Shown here in pieces: positions 1 through 12,590 of a stretch of 64,000 nt of DNA. This DNA is from Strigamia acuminata (Eukaryota > Arthropoda > Chilopoda > Geophilomorpha > Linotaeniidae). Position numbers and translations under genes: made by a program. The notes under the pieces were generated by a model, which saw only the letters and a list, made by a program, of their open reading frames with translations, made no database searches and was not told the origin of the DNA. The stretch spans positions 11,424,259-11,488,258 of the forward strand of contig OX442320.1 in NCBI GenBank assembly GCA_949358305.1, in the 5' to 3' direction. Position 1 is the first letter of the stretch. Each line of letters starts with the position of its first letter.

Positions 1-80
1 GATTTTTAGACCACAAAATCAATTATGAGACCATAAAATCGATTTTTAGACCACAAAATCGATTTTTAGATCCAAAAAAC
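1..80. repeat. 20-bp tandem repeat, cut by window start
   Basis: Four 20-bp units are visible, of the form GATTTTTAGACCACAAAATC with a diverged second and fourth copy. The array probably continues to the left of the window. The sequence that follows to about 700 is C/A-rich and poor in G, as after several other arrays here. Confidence 0.8.
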
Positions 81-2295
81 AGAAAAACTGAAAAACGACC
101 ACCAAAGAGCAAAAAATTCCCTCTCTAGACCCCAGCCTAAAATCTATAATTATTATCATTTCATTTTAACTGTTTTCTCATTTTTAAATGAAATAACCCT
201 AATTTTCCATCCCCAACCGCTGAAAACTCCCATTTTCTTATCACCCATTTGTTGCGCTAAGCATAAATAAATAAATAAATAAATAAAAACTAATAAAAAA
301 AAATAAAACCATTGATCAAGTTGATGGTAGTTGGTAGATGACCGTTTCACTGCACCCTCAAAGAGAATTAAAGCTCTGATAAAATCTCCCTACATAATGC
401 AAGTGCGCAGACCATTATCCACCATTCAAAACGCGATAAGCAATTGATAATGTATCGATTGACTACAACAATTCTCCGCAAATTTCCATAACCCGACTCA
501 ATTCTCCACTTCAAACTAACTAATTTCTATAAAATTCTCTTTCATACCTCATCTAATCCCGCATTGCAACCATCAAACACCATTAATTGCAAACATTTGC
601 CCCATTAACATAGAAATTCACACTTTATCCCCTAAATTAAATTCCATCAATAATAATCAGCATATGAATATCAACTTACCTAAATTTCATCACATAAAAA
701 CCCCAAACAGGCAATAACATACAACTTCACCCTTTGACCTTGCCAGGAGCAATATTTTTTTTTTAGGCCTAGCCAAGACGAGATTAATTTGACCCCCAAG
801 TGTGTTATTGACCAACTTTCACTGATACAGCAAAAATTGACCGTATTTCTACTAATCGAAAAGTCACGGACAAGTTTACCGGACTCTCGTCGATTCACGT
901 TTGCTCGGCGAGAGGAATTATTTTAATATTAATGCAATTAATCCGAAAAGTAGCCAGCCCTGAACTCGGCATCAAGATCTATCAAATATATTTTACAGAT
1001 TTGAAATCCGTCCGTCGGTTTCGGAGGAGATAGAGTTTATAGACGGATCAACGTGATTTTATTAGCAAGGAATTATGGGTAATATACAGAGAATGTGGGT
1101 TACACTAAAAGGTAAGGTTAATACGAAAAGGAGATACATTAATAGGCTAACAAACGGACTACGCACAATTAATATAATCCCTGATTTTGCTTTTTATTTA
1201 GTTAACGACAAACACTCACACGTGATATTAATTTAGGGTTCTGTCGCGCAGTTCGCAACAGTATTGTATTACGCTATAAAAAAATCCTCCCTCGATCTAC
1301 CAGCAACAAACATGGCCGCCAAATGACATTAAAAATTGCAGTGTGCATGCGCACAACACTTATTCCATCTGGTGTTGAAAAAATGCATTTAGGTCGATTT
1401 AAAGGAGATAAACAAGTCAAAATGTATAATAAAAAAAACACATTTCGACCTCAAATTATCCACAATTTTATAATTTAGAATAATTTTTCCTCCATGAGGG
1501 GCCCACCTTTTCACGCCCTTTCAACGCAATTATCATGACACGAAGGAATAAAAAAAAGAATTTCTCCCAGACCAAGTTTGTAATTTTTAATTCACTTTTG
1601 ATCAGAAAACGCATCAAACATTCCTGGAGCGAAAACAAGGCCCGAGGTTGCAAATACCTTTCTACGTGGCTGCAAAACAGATTCCCCTCATCACACCTGT
1701 TCCTGAAAAGAGGCGGATGTTCAGCCATCAAACTGTTGCCTGTTTCAAAGAGGTGATGAGTACTGGGGGCCCACCAACCACCTGTCACACCTTGTTAGCC
1801 TCTTGCCAGACATGTTGAGCTCTGCACTGCACATAATCATAATCATTTGAGTAATAATTGCTCGCAGCCATTTCATTGCTGCGCCAGACTCCAATTAAAA
1901 AAAAAATAAATAAATATATATATAAAATTGAAGAAAGCCAAGGCTGGGGTCCGTGAAAACTTCAAAGGGAGGAGGAGATTAAAAAGTTGCGGCGGACAAA
2001 TTACTGCTTGCGCGGCCTCGAGGTGTTTTTCGCGTGGAAAAAGAAAAAGAAATGAAAAATTCCGGCGCAAAATTGTCAAAATAATAGTTTTAAATGCTCA
2101 TTTGCAGCTTCAATGTGAAAATAATACACGCTCTTGTCAAGGTGTTGATTAGTGTGAAAATGATAAATAACTGCGGTACTTGCACTTTTATTTATTTATT
2201 TATTTCTAATTAAATGCCCGTTTGAAATAGGTGCTGCCATCTGTTGAGCAATTTTTGTACAAACTTCCACCTACACGACTGCACCTTCAAATTAA
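81..2295. other. non-coding stretch, no gene seen
   Basis: I see no convincing gene. A TAAA microsatellite lies at 262-288. Short frames are open on both strands but lack domain-like composition. A good minus-strand donor-like site sits at about 668-674, but all three frames upstream of it contain or end in a stop, so it is not called as a coding exon. A purine-rich stretch at 1920-2060 is also unexplained. Confidence 0.5.

Positions 2296-2339
<44 letters not shown>
2296..2339. repeat. (TAAA)n microsatellite
   Basis: About eleven uninterrupted TAAA units are seen directly. No gene adjoins it. Confidence 0.95.
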
Positions 2340-2340
<1 letters not shown>

Positions 2341-3708
2341 GTGTCGAAAACATTCGGAGAACGTCGGAGAATTAGACTTTTACTGCATTCGTCGAACGTT
2401 GTTGTTTTTATTACGTATTATTTTTATTTCGGTTCATAAATAAATGATTTGGATGGAAGATCCCTTAAGCAGCTTATATTTTCCCCCTACGAAAAAAAAA
2501 ATGAAAGAAATAAAAAAAAAAAAATCTTTTTTCAAATAAATTAAGAGCGCCCACGATATCAGATTTCACACATGGTCATTTAATTTCTTGCAAATGTTGA
2601 TCAAAGCAAGTGATCTTAAATGGGGCTCTTATCGCCATGACGAATGGAACTGCGAATGAGATAAAAGGAATGCAACGCAATCATAATTTAATGCACAATT
2701 CTCTTCTTTTGTGGTCTAATCAAGCACCGGGTGTGGCAATCTATCAACCAACACCCACAATTGTTCCACACTTGCATCCGCAATCCGATTTCGCTGAATT
2801 ACCAATGTAATAAGAACTAAAAATTCTATTCTACACTTTTGCAACTTTGTTTATTTCCAATTTCTTGGTAAAGTTTGGCCATTCGTCCGTCGCACAATTA
2901 ATCTTGGCAGTCGATCGCACGTACGCGGTACGCAAGTGATGTTTGCAAGTGTACACACTTAATCAAGTTGATTCATGCCGCGCAATTACATTTACATTTG
3001 AATGAACCAACTCATCAATTGTGGCGCAACCTCTTCACAACAACAACAACCGGCTGCCACGTGCCACCGCTGACCACAAGCCAACTAAGCAGCGCAACAT
3101 GGCATAAATTACTAACAACTACAAGCGTTTGCAGCCTCAACACAGATTTGCAATAAATTAAACGGCAAAATGAGCACATTTTAAAAAGTCAAAAAATGCG
3201 CGAATTTAAAGGGGAAAAGCCAAGAAAATTAAGTTGTAAAACTAATGTTATCACGTCGAGAGTGTGAAAAAGGGAGAGAAAAAAAGTGTCCTTATGAAGG
3301 TGGAGTTAGAATGGGTCTAACAAATGCACACCCTGCAATTCCCAGCATCGATTTTGCCTGCATGGCAGGCGAGCGCGACAGTGCAGCCGCTCATTTATCA
3401 ACAGGGGGAGGTCGCGAGTATAATGCAGCAATCCTTTGAACCCGTAATGACGACGCACCTTTTGCACTTAATAATACGGACATGCGGGTAATATATCAAG
3501 TCGGGTGCGTGAATAAATTCGCCCATACAACTCGCCAGAACCGATGCAACAAAAAATACATTTCTTGACATTTGCATTTTTTTTCTTCTTCTTCTTCATT
3601 TTTCCTCTTCTCTTTTCTCTATCTCTTGATTGTTCCATCACTTAAAGTTGCCATTCGAAAAGAACAGAGGCCACCAAAGTGTAAAAAATACACTAAAATT
3701 GCTTCGTT
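2340..3708. other. non-coding stretch, no gene seen
   Basis: Mixed-composition DNA with several short plus-strand frames (60-70 codons) that show no motif, no splice context and no codon bias I can defend. Nothing else is recognised. Confidence 0.5.
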
Positions 3709-4125
3709 TTTGGGGGCCCCATCATTTATTTATTTTGGAGTTTAAATTTTTTGAGTTCCAATCTACTTTTGGGGCCCCATAATTTTTTTCAAGAATCTCA
3801 TAAATATTTTAGGGGCCCCATGATTATTTTAGGGATCCCATCATGAATACTATTTTGGGGGCCCCATGAATATTTTTTTGAGTCCCATGAATATTTTTTG
3901 GGGCCCCATGAATATTTTTTGGGGCCCCATAGTTTTTATGGGGGTTCCATGAATATTTTTAGGGTCCCATAAATATTTTTTGGGGCCCCATAGTTTTTAT
4001 GGGGGTCCCATAAATATTTTTGGGGTCCCATTATTTTTGTCCCATGATTTCTTTTGGGGCCCCATAATTTTTTTTTTTGGGTTCTACTATTGTTTGAAGG
4101 GTTCTGTATTTTTTGGGGGGGCCCA
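3709..4125. repeat. GGGGCCCC-containing imperfect tandem repeat
   Basis: An imperfect array with a unit of about 20-21 bp of the type GGGGCCCCATGAATATTTTT. About eight copies keep the full self-complementary GGGGCCCC core and others read GGGTCCCAT. The sequence between cores is T-rich. It is the most G/C-punctuated array in a mostly AT-rich window. Short frames across it on both strands are by-products of the repeat. Confidence 0.85.
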
Positions 4126-4749
4126 TTGCTCACCCATGTTGTTTAAGGAACCCCTGGCGGTTTTTCTATTGAAATTCTATTTATAAAAACAAAAATAAAA
4201 TGTTTTAAAAAAAAATCTCATCAGGGTGAAAGTGGCGCTTGGTTCCAGCAAGATAATTAATAGAAAAGCAATAGTAAATTTTTAATGCTGATGTTCGTCA
4301 ACACAACTTCATTGCCCACAATGGAGGGTGTGAAATGTCAGTTGGAATGAGATGGGTGGACATCCACACAAGATTTCATGCCCATGACTCATACAACTTA
4401 ACTTTCAGCACCAGCAACAACCCAATCAATTTTTATTCGCTGCCATAAAAATAGACCAATTTAGCCCATAAACACCTTTATGTTCCAACTCACAATCTTT
4501 ATTAAATTCTGATTAGACGTAATGAAAGGAAATAAAATTATTTCAAGTTTAAGCATTGTTTTATGGGAATTAAAGGGAAAGTGCGTCATCAGAGCAGAAA
4601 AAATTCTGTTGTGACGAATTTTATTGTAGTCCATTTCATTTAGTCTTATCGGTGACGCAAAGGGCTGAGGTTAGAAAGAGTTGAAAATTGATATTTTTAA
4701 TAAAAATTTGTCACATTTTGTTCAATTTTTTAAAAAAATTCTTAAATTT
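4126..4749. other. non-coding spacer
   Basis: Ordinary AT-rich sequence between two tandem arrays. The right part (about 4560-4690) is relatively rich in G and T. No gene or known repeat is seen. Confidence 0.5.
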
Positions 4750-5110
4750 TAGCCAAATTTACTCAAAATTTGTCGCAAATTACTCCAATTTTGTCGCAAT
4801 TTACTCAAATTTTGTCGCAATTTATTTAAATTATGTCGCAATTTATTCAAATTTGTCGCAATTTACTCAAATTTTGTCGCAATTTACTCAAATTTTGTCG
4901 CAATTTACTCAAATTTCGTCATGATTTTTTCAAATTTCGTCAAGAAATTCCAAAAATTTATCAAGAAATTCCCAAAATTTATCAAGAAATTCCCAAAATT
5001 TATCAAGAAATTCCCAAAATTTATCAAAAAATTCCCAAAATTTATCAAGAAATTCCAAAAATTTATCAAGAAATTCCAAAAATTTATCAAGAAATTCCCA
5101 AAATTTGTCA
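4750..5110. repeat. two-part 21-bp tandem repeat
   Basis: The left half repeats GTCGCAATTTACTCAAATTTT and the right half (from about 4935) repeats AAAATTTATCAAGAAATTCCC. Both units are 21 bp, so the array changes sequence but keeps its period. Because 21 is a multiple of three, several frames on both strands stay open and read as seven-residue repeats. These are not genes. Downstream DNA (5111-5260) is almost free of G on the + strand. Confidence 0.9.
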
Positions 5111-6355
5111 AAACCCATCAAGCACTTCCCTCACCCGCCAAAAATCCATCAAAAACACTACAAATCCTCTTTAAACCAATCAAAAAAACCAACCCCCACT
5201 CCCCAAACCCTAAACCCACTCGTCACCACCCACCACCTCAAACTCCCGAAAACTAAAACTAAAAAATTAATATAACTCCACTCGATATATTCCCCTATCC
5301 CAACCCATCCATCTCCTTTGCCTATCCCACCCAACCCAACCCAACCCTGCCTCCCCCTCCTAAACACGGACTTCTAATAACGCCAAGCCTAAACCCATTA
5401 CGACGTCATTAGGGGGCGCACGAGATTTGCACAAGAGCGCCGCTTCCTCACGTTTACTCTAAAGTCTCGAGTCCAATATAATTTATGGCAGTAATCAACC
5501 CGTCTAGATCCAAAATGGAAATTTTTTAGGAATCGCGCCAAAGAACAAGCGCACGAATACTTAAAAACAAAAAACACACACAATTGACTTCATTCAATTC
5601 AATTCAATTCAATCGCGATAAATCCGCGCACAAAGCGAATAAAAAGCGCTTTCGATGGAATTTATTCGCCGTAAAAGTGGCGGGGTCAGTGGCCAGAGTG
5701 GGCAAAAATGTAAATAAAAAATAAGAATAAAAAATAATGTTTATTATTTCGTTTTTATTTTCCAAAAACAAACATAAAGAGTGCAAATTTGAGTGCGAGT
5801 CGAGTAGGTCGTTCGCAATAGCACTCGGCAATAAAGTTGAAACATGTAAACATTTATCGTTCCACCATCGACCACAAGGGGCCGCTTTTTGATAGCGTCT
5901 TATTACGACGACTGGCCACATATAAACCGGTATTCAACCACCGCGAGCAAGGGTAGTCCATAAACCAAATTATAGTGCTCGCAAAAATGTCCCGCAACTA
6001 ACAAAAACAGGAAAATAAAATTCAATCAAAACGGATTTTTATTTTAATGCGCTGCTTGCTTTTTTTTTGCTTTTTGTGCATTATTTAGGGGGCTTGGCTG
6101 CGTTGCGTGATTAATTTTGCTTTTTTTGACGGTGGAGGGCGCTCGGTGGCAGGAGTTTCGATATAAAATGGAATTTGATAAAATGTCACACGCCGTGATT
6201 GTGATTGTGATGCGTCATGTCGAAAATAGATAGCTCAGTGCTGGTGTTGCGCAAAGGCTGTTGTTGGCTTTTTTGCGTGTTGTTATGTAGGCGCCTTGTC
6301 ATCTTGTTGTTGTGCGAGTGTTTTTTGCTTGTTGTCGTGTGTTAAAAAGTGGGAA
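5111..6355. other. C/A-rich then G/T-rich non-coding DNA
   Basis: The left part to about 5380 is strongly C/A-rich (5161-5220 has 26 C and no G). The right part from about 6050 is G/T-rich (6301-6360 has 18 G and 4 C). No gene is recognised. A short frame at 5604-5921 on the minus strand has no supporting motif. Confidence 0.55.
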
Positions 6356-6640
6356 AATTGGCCAAAAAGTGCAACAATTCGCCCAAAAGTGCAACAATTC
6401 GCCCAAAAAGTGCAACAATTTGTTCAAAAAGTGCAATAATTCGTTCAAAAGTGCAACAAATCGCCCAAAAAGTGCAACAATTCGTTCAAAAAGTGTAACA
6501 ATTCGCCCAAAAAGTGCAACATTTCGTTCAAAAGTGCAACAATTCACCCAAAAAGTGCAACAATTCGTTCAAAAGTGTAACAATTCGCCCAAAAAGTGCA
6601 ACAATTCGCCCAAAAAGTGCAACAATTAGCTAAAAATTTC
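6356..6640. repeat. 20-21-bp tandem repeat
   Basis: Thirteen or so copies of TGCAACAATTCGCCCAAAAAG with CGCCC/CGTTC variants and occasional one-base length changes. Frames reading through it (6312-6629 plus, 6299-6547 minus) are repeat by-products. Confidence 0.92.
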
Positions 6641-7584
6641 AAAAATTAGCTTCGAAAGTGCAACGATTATCTAATATTTCAGCATTGTGTAAAATTAAGT
6701 AACAATAACTTGAAGAAACAAACCAAACCAGACTTCCAAATTGTTTCCAATCCTCGTCCCGGCCGGTTTTCGCCACTTTTTAATCCAAATTCAACCCAAC
6801 CACAATCCGCTTGCCATCACTAATGTCAACCTCGGTAAGAATAAAAAAAGAAGAAGGGGAAGGAAAAAATCCTTTAATAGCAAAGTCGATTTGATTTAAA
6901 CGGCAAATATAATTCTCCAATTTCCATTCAGCGACGAAAACAATTTAAAATTGCCTCGCTCGCATCGCGCGTCGCGACTACGGACGCTGTAGTTTGAAAA
7001 AGAAAGAATGTGAAGCAGTGCCGCGAAGCAAAAGAGAATCGTAAGGGGGTAATCAATGTTTTCGTGGAAAAGGCGCAGTGTTTTATCTGCTCGTTATTAT
7101 TTGATTAATATAAATGGAGTGCTGTCACTCGCCATTGTCCTCTGGCTTGATAAACGTCTGAGGCACTAAATATTTGCTATTAATAACTGTCCCTTGTAAT
7201 CTCAAGATGCATAACGTGCATTATGTAGGCAGCAAAACGCAGCCACCCAGGGCACCCCCACACACTAAACATTAACATACTAAGTACACGGACATAAATC
7301 GTGCTTGACTACTATCTCTGCATCGCTGTCAACGTATTCAGCATTTATCTCGTTTAAAACCGCCAGATAAGTGCACAATTAACTGTCGGGAACAAACTAA
7401 AGTTTCGAATAAGAATTTCGAGCGCCAAGTTATTCATGTGCCGCTTTTCCTGTTGCAGTATAGGGCCGTTGTTTGGGGCCCGCTTTGATAACGGATAAAC
7501 TTCAACTCTATGAAAAGCAGAATTTTCTTAAACAATTTTTTGTTATAATTTTCTTGCTTTTTACGTTGAAAAATTAACTTTTAA
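6641..7584. other. non-coding spacer
   Basis: C/A-rich immediately right of the previous array (6781-6840: 20 C, 6 G), then mixed, then T-rich toward the next array. A CpG-rich patch lies at about 6955-6990. No gene is seen. Confidence 0.5.
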
Positions 7585-7845
7585 GACAAAAAAAAATAAA
7601 CTTTTAGGCCAAAAAATAAATTTTAGGCTTGAAAAATAAATTTTTAGGCTAAAAAATAAATTTTTAGGCTAAAAAATAAATTTTTAGGCTAAAAAATAAA
7701 TTTTTAGGCTAAAAAATAAATTTTTAGGTTGAAAAATGAATTTTTAGGCTGAAAAATGAATTTTTAGGCTTGAAAAATAAATTTTTCACCCCAAAAATAA
7801 ATTTTTAACCCCAAAAATAAATTTTTAATCCCAAAAATAAAACTT
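7585..7845. repeat. 20-bp tandem repeat
   Basis: About a dozen copies of GCTAAAAAATAAATTTTTAG. Toward the right end the GGCT of each unit becomes CCCC, so the array itself shifts from G- to C-containing units. The right flank (7861-7920) has 20 C and 1 G. Confidence 0.92.
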
Positions 7846-8734
7846 TAAACACAAAACCACATCCCCCAACTCCTTACACATAAATAACGCATCAAACACA
7901 TCAAAAACTAAAACAACCAAACAAAACTCAAACCCTTCCTAAAAAAAAAATCTAACACTAAACTATTTACCCATCCATAAAGAAATATGCTGCACTTCCC
8001 TGCAGTGCAACGCAGCAGTTGTAAATTCGTCCCCTTCATCCCTCGCAACCCTTTTCTGACATGTTTCATCTCCAACGCGCAAACCCTCGAGGAGACACCG
8101 AGTTTAATTTCATGCCAAGTATGTGTCCGATCAGACGAGCAAGCCCCTCGCCTCTCTTTCACTCTCTCGCTCTTCCTTCCTCCATCCTTCCCTCGAGAGT
8201 CCTCTTCCTCAAAAGGATGGACCGACTGATGGATGACGCAGCCAATACTCGTCCCCATGCATAATTCATGGCTCGCGCCGCTCACTCTCGACCGAGTGGC
8301 CTAAACTAGTGGTGGGGCCGATGGGGCTGGTGGAGGGGCAAAAAAAGACTTGTCCGACACTCAGGTGGACTCGAATCGCTCGTGTCTGTCACAGGTGGAC
8401 AATTGATTGACGTCTGACCAAGCGAGATAACCGCGAGTGTTTGATGTCTCCAGAGGAAATGAAACTTGCAAGGTATTCAAATCGCTGTGGAAATTGATTC
8501 GTGCCAAAATATCCACATTTCACTCAAAAGTGAGTTTAAGAGAAGAAGTTATTGGATTAATTCACTTGTTAAAGCGACGGTGCGACGCGAGTTGCGCGTG
8601 GGATGGATGAGTGCGTCAAGTGTGTTTTTAATCAATAAGAAATGGGGAGATAAATAAGGATGGTGAGTCGGGTGTTGAGAAGAGGGAAATATTGGATAAA
8701 TGGTAGTTGGGTGGAAAAATTGTAAACATTTGGC
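7846..8734. other. non-coding spacer
   Basis: C/A-rich at left, pyrimidine-rich at 8140-8220, and strongly G-rich at right (8641-8700 has 23 G and 1 C). Overlapping short frames at 7908-8285 are open on both strands but no domain or splice structure is evident. Confidence 0.5.
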
Positions 8735-9190
8735 ATTTTCTGCATTTGTTTGTGTGAGTTTTAATTTTTTTTTTGCATTTTCTGCATTTGTTTTTGCGAG
8801 TATTAATTTTTATTTGCATTTTCTGCATTTGGTTTTGTAAGTTTTAATTTTTTTTTCATTTTCTGCATTTGTTTGTGTGAGTTTTAATTTTTTTTTTGCA
8901 TTTTTTGCATTTGTTTTTGTGAGTTTTAATTTTTTTTTGCATTTTCTGCATTTGTTTTTGTGAGTTTTAATTTTTTTTGCATTTTCTGCATTTGTTTTCG
9001 TGAGTTTGAATAAATTTAGCATTTTCTGTATTTATTTTCGGAAATTTTGAAATATTTTTTTTAATTTTCTGATTTTATTTTCGTGAATATTTTTATTTTT
9101 TCTGCATTATCTGCATTTCTTTTCTTTTTCTGCAATTACATTGATAGATTTTTAATTTTTTTTTGCATTTTCTGCATTTCTTTTCATAAT
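8735..9190. repeat. T-rich ~40-bp tandem repeat
   Basis: Units contain GCATTTTCTGCATTTG followed by TTTTTGTGAGTTTTAAT and a T run. About eight clear copies are present and they degenerate to the right of 9000. Minus-strand frames here (8628-9022), rich in Lys and Asn, are repeat by-products. Confidence 0.9.
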
Positions 9191-10360
9191 TTTTTTTAAA
9201 AAAAATATTCCCACATTTCCTACGCATTTTACTTAATTTCTAAACATGCAAAATTTAAAATTAAAATGAAATAACAATCGCCTTTATCTCCTCAAGCCAA
9301 CCAAGGAAAAGAAAAAAAAACTTTATGTAGCTGTTGTTCAGAATAAAACAATACACAACAACAAAAGCATACCCTAGAGAAGTGCGCCTAATTACCGACC
9401 ACCAAACTCAATGCTAATGACTTACCAAACAAAACCCAGATAAAATCCAAAAAAAAAAAAAAAAAAAAAAATTAATTCCACATTATTTCACCGATCAAAT
9501 CCCCCACCCCCGAAAACAGAAGAAAAAAAATAAGAAAAAAGAAAAAAACCTCGCAGTGCCAAATTCAGCAAAATATGAGGCTTTAAAACCCCCATCAGAA
9601 GATCTTCCCCATCTCTTAAAATCCTTTCCCCATTTAATATCATTTTTTCCTCCTCCCACTTCCTTCTTCCTCACCACACAACTTTCCAAATTTATAAATT
9701 CCATCCTTCAACCAACGTGAGTAAAAGTGGACAAAAAATGCAAGTTGGTTAACTTTCATTAGGTTGAAAGCAAAATTCTTATGAAAAATTGATAGCTTTC
9801 AACAAAAACACCTTTTTTTTCTCTCTGCCTTTTATAAAAACGCGCATAACAATTTTTGAAATGTATGCCATCACCCAAAGTGCTTTGCGATGTATGTTTA
9901 TGAAAAAGCCAGAAAAAGGGAGAAATGTGCGGGTCCTGATTTTTTATTTTCCCCCCCCCCCACCGCTGTTAAATTAATTTTTTATGTCAAAAAACATTCC
10001 AAAATGTCCTGAATATTTAATGAGCAAGAAATCTCACGCTTCCTGCCACCTCTCATCACCATAAATGAATTTTTAATAGTTCTATAAACCCGTCACGTCT
10101 AAACAGGACATTTTCTACCGCAGAAAAAATACGATCCGTCAGACCGGCAAATTTTTTCCACGTCAATTGATTGATTGATTGAACGAGTGCGACTTGTACC
10201 GCAGTAGTGACCTCGCAAGCGAAATCCCTGACCAGGGAATCTTCCCAAACATCCAGTGGGACGACTTTTTGACGGACTTTTTGGCGGGAAAACCACCAAA
10301 AATCCAAAATGCGGCTTAACTGCTGTGTTTGAATGAGAATAGCCAATCGGAGTTGTTGTA
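9191..10360. other. non-coding stretch with poly-A and an unassigned frame
   Basis: C/A-rich DNA at 9240-9500, with a run of more than 20 A at 9449-9471. The segment 10056-10364 is less AT-rich and has a 102-codon minus-strand frame, but it has no recognisable domain and a second minus frame overlaps it, so it is not called as a gene. Confidence 0.45.
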
Positions 10361-10632
10361 ACATATAACCATTGTTGTAGCGTAACCATTGTTGTAACCT
10401 AGACCATTGTTGAAGCCTAGACCATTATTGGAGCCTAGGGCATTGTTGTAGCCTAGGTCATTGTTGGAACCTAGGGCATTGTGGAAGCCTAGACCATTAT
10501 TGGAGCCAAAGGCATTGTTGTAACCTAGGCCATTGTTGGAGCCTAAGGCATTGTTGGAGCCTAAGGCATTGTTGGAGCCTAGGCCATTATTGGAGCCTAG
10601 GTCATTGTTGTAGCCTAACCTATTGTTGTAAC
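10361..10632. repeat. 18-bp tandem repeat
   Basis: About fourteen copies of CATTGTTGGAGCCTAGGT with point variants. Because 18 is a multiple of three, the minus strand stays open and reads as a six-residue Leu-Gly-Ser-Asn-Asn-Ala type repeat (frame 10316-10645). I see no promoter, signal peptide or splice context that would make this a gene. Confidence 0.92.
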
Positions 10633-10981
10633 ATTGTTGTAGCATACCTAACTATCGTTATCGATTATGGCTGCTCCGATAATCGAGTTGTTCGTTTAAA
10701 CGACATTGTCTACCCTCTACCTAACTATTGTTGTAGCATACCTAACTTGTAAGCATTGTTTAGTGAATCTTGTCCCTGAAACTTTAAATTTACTCTATTC
10801 TTGGCTGAAAACGAGTTGAAGCAACATTACAATTTGTGTACAATGCTATACAAATTGACTTATAGGAAGAATAGAAAATTCCAGTAAAGAGTCTTGGAAA
10901 CTTTATTTTTGGCATGTTTGCTCAGTGTAATGTGTTCTCTACTGTACATACCATAAAAAAAAAAAAAAATCAGAATCTTAC

Positions 10982-11025
10982 CTTATTTTTCGGTGCTGCA
11001 AATATTTTCCCAGACAAAACTTGAC
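10982..11025 (-). CDS. probable internal exon of an unidentified minus-strand gene (44 nt)
   Basis: On the minus strand the segment is preceded by a pyrimidine-rich tract ending TTTCTTGTTTCAG and followed by GTAAGATTCTG, both close to consensus. Entered in phase 0, as left by the exon at 50741-50776, it reads VKFCLGKYLQHRKI and ends with two bases of the next codon. A second open frame reads QVLSGKIFAAPKNK, and the third has a stop. The protein family was not recognised. It is assigned to the same transcript as the exons at 50741 and 63468 only because strand and phases agree. The implied intron of about 39.7 kb is an inference. RNA evidence is lacking. Confidence 0.6.
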
Positions 11026-12590
11026 CTGAAACAAGAAAGTCCATTAAAAACTTGCAAGATATATAATTATCATTACTTTTTTTTATTTCTTGTAATAAAT
11101 TAAAAGAAAAATAAAAATAAAAAACCCACATTCACATTCTTTCCTAAAATTTTAATTACAATAAATTTATTACTTCACACTTGAATCAACAACTTATTCT
11201 AAATTTATGTCCCACCAGCACTAAACTGGCAACTCCAATTATTCAGCACTTTTTACTTCTTTTTCCGCCATTAAAAACCCCCAAAAAAATATAATTTATT
11301 TCACACCACCCCTAACAATATGAACATTCCTTCACCTCCCTGCAAACTTTATTAATTTACCTTATTTATTAACAATAACAACAATTTATTCCCAACTCTG
11401 AATACACAAAGAAAAACAAACAAAAACAAACAAAAACCCAAGTTTGAAAGAATAAAAAAAGAAATAATATAAATTTCAATATTTAATGGGAGCGAATGAA
11501 TAATCCCGCATAACGTTTGTTTCCATAATCTAATAGACAGGGAGATTAAAGATGCGTGTAAATCAGAACAGAGAGAGAGGAGAAAATTGTGAGCTCTAAA
11601 ACTAATTTACATTAATTATTCCAACACTTTCCAATGTCAAGACCCGAGTTTTAAATTGTGTAACTAATGGTGTAATGCTAGAAATGAAATGTCATTTACA
11701 ATGAATTTAACTCGCCAGCAAAATGAAACTTGCAATTATTATTTATTATTATTAATTATCTACCATACATTACTACGGTTTTGGGTCTCAAGGTCTCAAT
11801 GCGTGACAGAAAGCGTTAAAAATTCTCCCAAATCCAAATCTCGCACCGTATTTCATAATTAATGCTCAATTCACATAAACCTCACCCTGTGTCGTCACCC
11901 ATGTACAAAACAACAATAGGAAATCACTCCGCCATTTTGATTCATCCGGCCACCAGGTTTATTCCTCATTATTGATCAAAAACAATAAGTTTTTCAACTT
12001 AATTGTTGGATTTTGTTCTCTGAAGAAACAATCATAATTCCAATTGTTATTTAATCATTAGCTGGCTAACTGCTTGCCTGCATATGAAAAACATGCTCAA
12101 GCTAGTTGATATGCAAGCCTTCGGCAAGCGATGAAACCTAACTAAAAATGTTTAATCTAACTTGATCCATTTTCAAGATGTTGATACAGTATTTGGAGTG
12201 TACTTCTGCTATCCAAGATCAAAGCAACCAGATCTGGCATGCGAAATAGCTTATCAGATTCCAACTTCATATTCCAATTATGCTGCACAGGCTTTATCAA
12301 ACATTAAAGTCACTTGTTCCTTAGTCCTTTTCACCTTCTTCAATACTCCAACAACCTAACTATTTAATAATAACACTTGACAACTAAGACATTTATCCAC
12401 ATGCTTCTTAAATAATCAAAATCTGTGCTTCAAAAATCGATTACTTCTGTCTTTCTATATCTTCCAAGAGTATAAGTACTGTATAAGTATAGTGTGACAC
12501 TGAGCTCGGTCATAGCTCAGTAAGTAGTACACGCTGAACAAAAAAAAATAAAAACTCAACGACTTCTTTCGAATCTTGTGGGGATTTAGA
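11026..12590. other. probable intron sequence, no gene seen
   Basis: C/A-rich in the first 450 bases, then ordinary AT-rich DNA. An imperfect hairpin of GCTTGC / GCAAGC type lies at 12071-12130. No coding segment with splice sites was found. Confidence 0.5.

Noticed and set aside
668-800. Possible minus-strand exon ending in a GTAAGTTG donor
   Set aside because: All frames between plausible acceptors and the donor contain or end in a stop.
5205-5220. AACCCTAAACCC resembling telomeric repeat
   Set aside because: Not tandem; explained by the general C/A-rich composition of that flank.
4688-5256. Long open frames on both strands with seven-residue repeats
   Set aside because: The 21-bp period keeps many frames open at once; no start context, domain or splice signal.
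6299-6629. Frames through the 6356-6640 array
   Set aside because: Repeat by-product in both strands.
10056-10389. Two overlapping minus-strand frames of about 100 codons
   Set aside because: One continues into the tandem array and neither has a recognisable motif.
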